A stretch of DNA of 64,000 nt from Gemmatimonadota bacterium. GTDB taxonomy: Bacteria; Gemmatimonadota; Gemmatimonadetes; Gemmatimonadales; Gemmatimonadaceae. Below are positions 60,088-64,000 of the stretch, piece after piece. The notes under the pieces were generated by a model that ran no database searches, was not told the DNA's origin, and saw nothing but the letters and a program-made list of their open reading frames with translations. The stretch covers positions 992,001 to 1,056,000 of the forward strand of contig JADJRJ010000031.1 of NCBI GenBank assembly GCA_016712265.1, read 5' to 3'. Positions within the stretch are counted from its first letter, which is position 1. The number at the start of each line of letters is the position of its first letter. The translations under genes and the position numbers were made by a program.

Positions 60088-61182
60088 ATGCGTATCAACA
60101 CCAACGTCAGCGCCCTGCGCGCCCACGGCAACCTCACCCGCGTCAACGAGGATGTCTCGAAGTCGATGGCGAAGTTGTCATCCGGCTTCCGGATCACGCG
60201 AGCCGCTGACGACGCCGCCGGACTCGGTATTGCGAACGTCCTGCGCGCGGACATCCGCGCCCTCGGACAGGCGGCACGCAACTCGGAGCAGGCCAACTCG
60301 GTGCTCAACATCGCCGAAGGTGCCACGTCCACGATCCAGAAGATGCTCGAGCGCATGAAGGAACTGGCGGCCCAGGCCGCGTCCGACAGCGTCGACTCGG
60401 CGGGCCGCGCGCGTATCACCAACGAGTACCAGTCGCTCCGCAACGAAATCGACCGTACGGTCGCGACGGTCAAGTTCCAGGGCAACACGCTGCTCAACGG
60501 CGCCTTCGGCGCCACGGTCAACAGCTCTTCGACGGCGCTGGCGACGACCACGGGCGTCTACGACATCAAGCTCACCGGCGCGTCGGTCGGTGCGTTCACG
60601 TTGTCGTCCGGCTCGAGCGTGGTCACCCTGACCAACGGCTCCACCTCGCAGACCCTCGGTGTGACCGCAGCGACGAAGCAGACGCTGAACTTCACCTCGC
60701 TCGGTCTCACGCTCGAGACCACGTCGGCCGTCGGCGCGGCCACCATCGCGGGCAACATCACCGTCGGCGGCGGCTCGGGCACCTTCCTCGTCTCGTCGTC
60801 CGGTCAGTACTCGGGCAACGACGCGATCTCGATCACCGGTTCGCAGCTGAACCTGACGTCGACCTCGCTGACGATTGCGATCGACCCGACCACGCTGGCC
60901 AACGCGCAGACTGCGCTGTCCCAGATCGACGTCGCCATCACGAACGCCAACGTGGCGATCGGCGTCATCGGTGCCTTGCAGTCGCGTATCGAGACCGCCA
61001 CGGAAAACGTCCGCACGAGCATCCAGAACTTCAGTGCGGCGGAAAGCACCATCCGTGACCTCGACATGGCGGCCGAGATGACGACGTTCTCGAAGAACCA
61101 GGTACTGCAGCAGGCGGGCACGGCGATGTTGGCGCAGGCCAACGCCGCGGGCCAGAGTGTTCTCACCCTGCTCCGAGGCTAA
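60088..61182 (+). CDS. fliC: flagellin
   Basis: 364 residues. Conserved D0/D1 ends: MRINTNVSALRAHGNLTRVNEDVSKSMAKLSSGFRITRAADDAAGLGIAN at the start and AESTIRDLDMAAEMTTFSKNQVLQQAGTAMLAQANAAGQSVLTLL at the end. The centre (about 150-265) is Ser/Thr-rich, offering many sites for O-glycosylation, in line with the linked glycosyltransferase. AAGGAG is eight bases before the ATG. Only one flagellin gene is present in the window. No FliS gene follows directly. Confidence 0.97.
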   Translation: MRINTNVSALRAHGNLTRVNEDVSKSMAKLSSGFRITRAADDAAGLGIANVLRADIRALGQAARNSEQANSVLNIAEGATSTIQKMLERMKELAAQAASDSVDSAGRARITNEYQSLRNEIDRTVATVKFQGNTLLNGAFGATVNSSSTALATTTGVYDIKLTGASVGAFTLSSGSSVVTLTNGSTSQTLGVTAATKQTLNFTSLGLTLETTSAVGAATIAGNITVGGGSGTFLVSSSGQYSGNDAISITGSQLNLTSTSLTIAIDPTTLANAQTALSQIDVAITNANVAIGVIGALQSRIETATENVRTSIQNFSAAESTIRDLDMAAEMTTFSKNQVLQQAGTAMLAQANAAGQSVLTLLRG

Positions 61183-61205
61183 CACCAGCTCATCGCAGGC
61201 CGGGA

Positions 61206-61233
61206 CGCGCGGGTGGGGACGCCCACCCGCGCG
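61206..61233 (+). terminator. strong hairpin between fliC and fliD
   Basis: Twelve-base-pair stem CGCGCGGGTGGG/CCCACCCGCGCG with loop GACG, 24 bases after the fliC stop. No T run follows, so it may stop only part of the transcripts or protect the 3' end of fliC mRNA, keeping fliD low. Confidence 0.55.
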
Positions 61234-61302
61234 CCTCCGGAAGGGGGCCAGGGCCCGGGGTTGGCATGACGCCGACACCGGGGTTTCGCGTAAGGAGGAA
61301 TC

Positions 61303-63966
61303 ATGTCGGACCCGATCGGTAGTTTCAGCGGACTTTCCAGCGGCGTGCAGTGGCGCGATCTCGTGGACACGATCATGTCCATCGAGACGCAGCGCCGACT
61401 CACTCCGCTGCAGGATAGGCGCACCCTGTCGCAATCGCGCCTCGACGCCTGGGGCAAGTATCAGGGCCTCGTCACCAAGTTCCGGGATGCGTCCAGGGCC
61501 CTCCGGGACAACACGGCGTTTGCGAGCTTCCGGGTGTCCGGCGGCGCGAGCGCCACGAGCGGACGCACCCTGGTCACCGCGACCGCGGGCGCCGGGGCCA
61601 ACCCGGGCACGCATACGGTCGAGGTTCTCGGCCTCGCACGAGCGAACAAGCTCAGTGGGGATATCGTGGCCAGCACGAGCACGGCCCTGGCCATCACCGG
61701 CGAGTTTGCCGTCAACGGCCAAAAGGTAACCGTCGCGGCCGCTGATACCCTCGCCCAGGTGCGGGACAAGATCAACGCCCTCAATGCCGGCGCCAACGCG
61801 ACCGGCGTGACCGCGTCCATCCTCACCACCGGGGCCACCCAACATCGCCTCATCCTCTCCGCCGACCAGACCGGGGCGCGGGGCATTGAGCTGGTGGACG
61901 ATGCCACGGGGACCCTGCAGGCGCTCGGGGTGACCGACAATAGCAAGGCGCTCTATATCGGGAGCTCCGGCGGTGCCGAATCGCACCACGTGTCCTCGGC
62001 CACGGCGGCCGTGGCCACCATGCTCGGCGTGTCCTGGCCGCCGCCGGCCACAATCGAAATCGGCGGACGGACCATCAGCGTGGACCTCTCGGTCGACTCC
62101 CTCTCGGCGATCGCCGCGCGGATCGCCGCCGCCGGCGGCAATGCCAGCGTGGCGACCGAGACCCAACAGGGAAAAACAACACATCGCCTGGTGACCAGCG
62201 ACACCGTGAGTGCCAGCACCGTCGACGGCCAGCGGACCCTCGAGGTCCTCGGCTTTGTCCGCAGCGGACGTGGCAGCGTGACGCAGGTCGTCCAGAGCGA
62301 GAACACGTACACCGACGGGGGAGGTGCCAATGCCGGCGCGGCCACCCTGCTGTCCGCCCTGCAGGTCAGTGGCAACGCCCTCGGCCTCGTGGCCGGTGAT
62401 ACCATCGCCATCCAGGGCAAACGCGGCGACGGCTCCGCGGTCAGCCTGAACCTGACGATCGGCGCGGCGGATACCATGCAGACCCTCGTCAATCGCATTA
62501 ACGACGCGACCAGCGGCTTTGGTGCCGGCACGCGCCCGGCCACCGCCAGCCTCGCGGCGGGCCAGATCGTCCTCACCGATGCCACGGCCGGGGACTCGCA
62601 ACTCGCTCTCTCCCTCACCGCCACCCGTGCCGCAGATGGCAGCGTCGTGAACCTGGGCCGCCAGTTGACCCAGACGGTCGGTCGCCAGCGGGAGGTCAGC
62701 ACCGGCGCCGACGCCCTCGCGCGTGTCGACGGCGTGGTCGTCCAGCGCAACAGCAACACCTTCAGCGATGCCATCGCCGGCGTCACGCTGTCGCTTCAAC
62801 AGGCAGAAGTCGGCACGACGACCACCCTGACCCTGGATCGCGACGTGCCGGCGATCGCGCAGCGACTCAAGGATGTCGCCACGGCGTACAACGAGCTGTT
62901 CAAGTTCCGGGTCGAGCAGCAAAAGGAACAAGCGCCGCTCCGCAACAATGCGACCCTGCGCGGCTCTCTCGGCTCGCTCACGGACCAGCTCCTCAGCGAC
63001 GTCACCGGCCTCACCGGCTCCTTCAAGCGCGCGGGGATCGTGGGACTCGCCCTGCAGGCCGATGGCACCCTTAAGCTGGATGAGACCGTGCTGGCCGCGG
63101 GACTCACCAACAACTTCGCCGACGTGGTCACCCTGTTCACGACGGGAGCGTCGTCAAACAACGGTGCACTCAGCTACTTCACGTCGACTCCCAAGAGCAA
63201 GCCGGGCAGCTACGACGTGGACATCACCCAGGCGGCGACGGTCGCGTCCACGACCGGCAGTGGCTTCTCGGGAACCTACGTCGATGATGCAACCGCCGAC
63301 ACCCTGACGATCACCGACGCGGCCACCGGGATCAGCGGCGACATCACCCTCGCCAACGGCGATACCATCGACGCCATCGTCACCAAGCTCAACACGCTGT
63401 TCACGACCAGTCGGATGTCGTTGCAGGCCTCCACGAGCGGCAATGAACTGGTGTTGAGTGGAACGCGGCATGGGTCGGCCGCGTCATTCACCATCGCCTA
63501 CACGGCAGGGGGAACGGATGGCAGCGCCCAGCTCGGCGTCGCTGCGGCCACCTATGCTGGCACGGACGTCGCTGGCACGATCGGCGGATTGGCAGCGAAT
63601 GGCTCGGGCCAGGTCCTGACCGGCGCGAGCGGGGGAATCACCGAAGGGCTGGCCCTCAACTACACGGGGGCCACCCTCGGCCTCGTTGGCAATGTGAACT
63701 TCACCCTCGGGGTCAGTGGGATGCTGGCCAACGCCGCCGAGGCGATCGTGGATCCCAACGGGGGGCTCGAGGCGCAACGGGTCGCGCTCGACGAGTCGAT
63801 GCGGGAACTGCAAACCCGTGCCGATACTGTCCAGCAGTCGCTCGATCGACGACGGCAGCAGATGGTCAAGCAGTTCGTCGAAATGGAGCGGGCGATCAGC
63901 CGGATCCAGGCGCAGGGGACGTCGCTTTCGAGCTTCATCACCTCGCTCCAACCGGCTCGATCGTAA
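61303..63966 (+). CDS. fliD: filament-cap protein FliD, enlarged
   Basis: 887 residues, nearly twice the usual length. The FliD N-terminus (about 5-105: FSGLSSGVQWRDLVDTIMSIETQRR) and the C-terminal part (about 480-885: VTLSLQQAEVGTTTTLTLDRDV, TAYNELFKFR, LDRRRQQMVKQFVEMERAISRIQAQGTSL) are clear. Between and within them lie several repeated flagellin-IN-like beta domains (TLAQVRDKINAL, TMQTLVNRINDA, TIDAIVTKLNTL). AAGGAGG precedes the ATG. It folds flagellin at the tip. Confidence 0.94.
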   Translation: MSDPIGSFSGLSSGVQWRDLVDTIMSIETQRRLTPLQDRRTLSQSRLDAWGKYQGLVTKFRDASRALRDNTAFASFRVSGGASATSGRTLVTATAGAGANPGTHTVEVLGLARANKLSGDIVASTSTALAITGEFAVNGQKVTVAAADTLAQVRDKINALNAGANATGVTASILTTGATQHRLILSADQTGARGIELVDDATGTLQALGVTDNSKALYIGSSGGAESHHVSSATAAVATMLGVSWPPPATIEIGGRTISVDLSVDSLSAIAARIAAAGGNASVATETQQGKTTHRLVTSDTVSASTVDGQRTLEVLGFVRSGRGSVTQVVQSENTYTDGGGANAGAATLLSALQVSGNALGLVAGDTIAIQGKRGDGSAVSLNLTIGAADTMQTLVNRINDATSGFGAGTRPATASLAAGQIVLTDATAGDSQLALSLTATRAADGSVVNLGRQLTQTVGRQREVSTGADALARVDGVVVQRNSNTFSDAIAGVTLSLQQAEVGTTTTLTLDRDVPAIAQRLKDVATAYNELFKFRVEQQKEQAPLRNNATLRGSLGSLTDQLLSDVTGLTGSFKRAGIVGLALQADGTLKLDETVLAAGLTNNFADVVTLFTTGASSNNGALSYFTSTPKSKPGSYDVDITQAATVASTTGSGFSGTYVDDATADTLTITDAATGISGDITLANGDTIDAIVTKLNTLFTTSRMSLQASTSGNELVLSGTRHGSAASFTIAYTAGGTDGSAQLGVAAATYAGTDVAGTIGGLAANGSGQVLTGASGGITEGLALNYTGATLGLVGNVNFTLGVSGMLANAAEAIVDPNGGLEAQRVALDESMRELQTRADTVQQSLDRRRQQMVKQFVEMERAISRIQAQGTSLSSFITSLQPARS

Positions 63967-64000
63967 CGGCACCCATCCCATCGCCACACGCGAGGTTCCA

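Noticed and set aside
60178..62931. Open frame of 917 residues on the minus strand opposite fliC and fliD
   Set aside because: Mirror frame of high-GC coding DNA; Arg/Gly/Ala/Asp-rich without motifs, and both opposite genes are certain.
63820..63827. GCCGATAC inside fliD as a sigma-28 promoter
   Set aside because: Within coding sequence, no -35 box, no gene start after it in the window.

Overview
The window is high-GC bacterial DNA, densely coding on both strands, most likely from a Gemmatimonadota chromosome. That placement is inferred from the gene mix: a DUF5916 outer-membrane protein, a beta-propeller amidohydrolase, frequent GTG starts, and a flagellar cluster with FliW and CsrA. No marker gene allows a firmer call.

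The left part (about 1-22,100) is mostly housekeeping. In order it holds: a DUF5916 outer-membrane protein; a Tat-exported TldD-like protein overlapping its TldE/PmbA-like partner; a 21-residue Lys/Ala-rich peptide gene with its own ribosome-binding site and terminator; a 53-residue reading frame facing it; a structured non-coding stretch ending in an intrinsic terminator; a methyltransferase-like protein; a metallo-beta-lactamase-fold hydrolase overlapping mutM; rlmI; a hybrid histidine kinase; the rho-ruvX-mltG group; tRNA-Arg(CCG); a degenerate-EAL/HDOD protein; a SulP transporter; and a large exported amidohydrolase.

The right part (about 22,100-63,970) is a nearly complete flagellar locus. 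On the minus strand, from high to low coordinate: an NtrC-type sigma-54 activator; flgB, flgC, an unknown gene, fliE, fliF, fliG, fliH, fliI, fliJ, a motE-like gene, fliK, flgD, flgE; then fliL, fliM, fliN, a fliO-fliP fusion, fliQ, fliR, flhB, flhA, flhF, flhG, fliA and a swrB-like gene; then flgF, flgG, flgA, flgH, flgI, flgJ, flgN, flgK, csrA; then motA, motB. On the plus strand: flgL, fliW, a TPR/double-glycosyltransferase gene, an FkbM methyltransferase frame, fliC and fliD. Most neighbours overlap by 1-8 bases.

The control circuit can be partly read from the DNA. Sites with sigma-54 spacing precede flgB, fliL and flgF, the three main minus-strand blocks, and an activator with the GAFTGA motif lies just upstream. 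Sigma-28-like sites (-10 box near GCCGATAC) precede fliC, flgL, motA and possibly the EAL/HDOD gene; fliA is inside the cluster. The fliC leader carries a hairpin with an ACGGAT hexaloop and a second GGA in its Shine-Dalgarno sequence, and csrA and fliW are both linked, so a FliW-CsrA-flagellin feedback loop is likely.

The most unusual points are a FliK protein carrying an apparently intact peptidase-M15 domain beside an FlgJ with no hydrolase domain; a FliO-FliP fusion that keeps a signal peptide inside it; an in-frame TAG separating the glycosyltransferase from an FkbM domain with no normal start codon; and a dispersed octamer, GCCTRACG, that accounts for most of the rare TTA leucine codons noticed. 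No chemotaxis genes, flgM, fliS, CRISPR array, insertion sequence or phage genes were seen.
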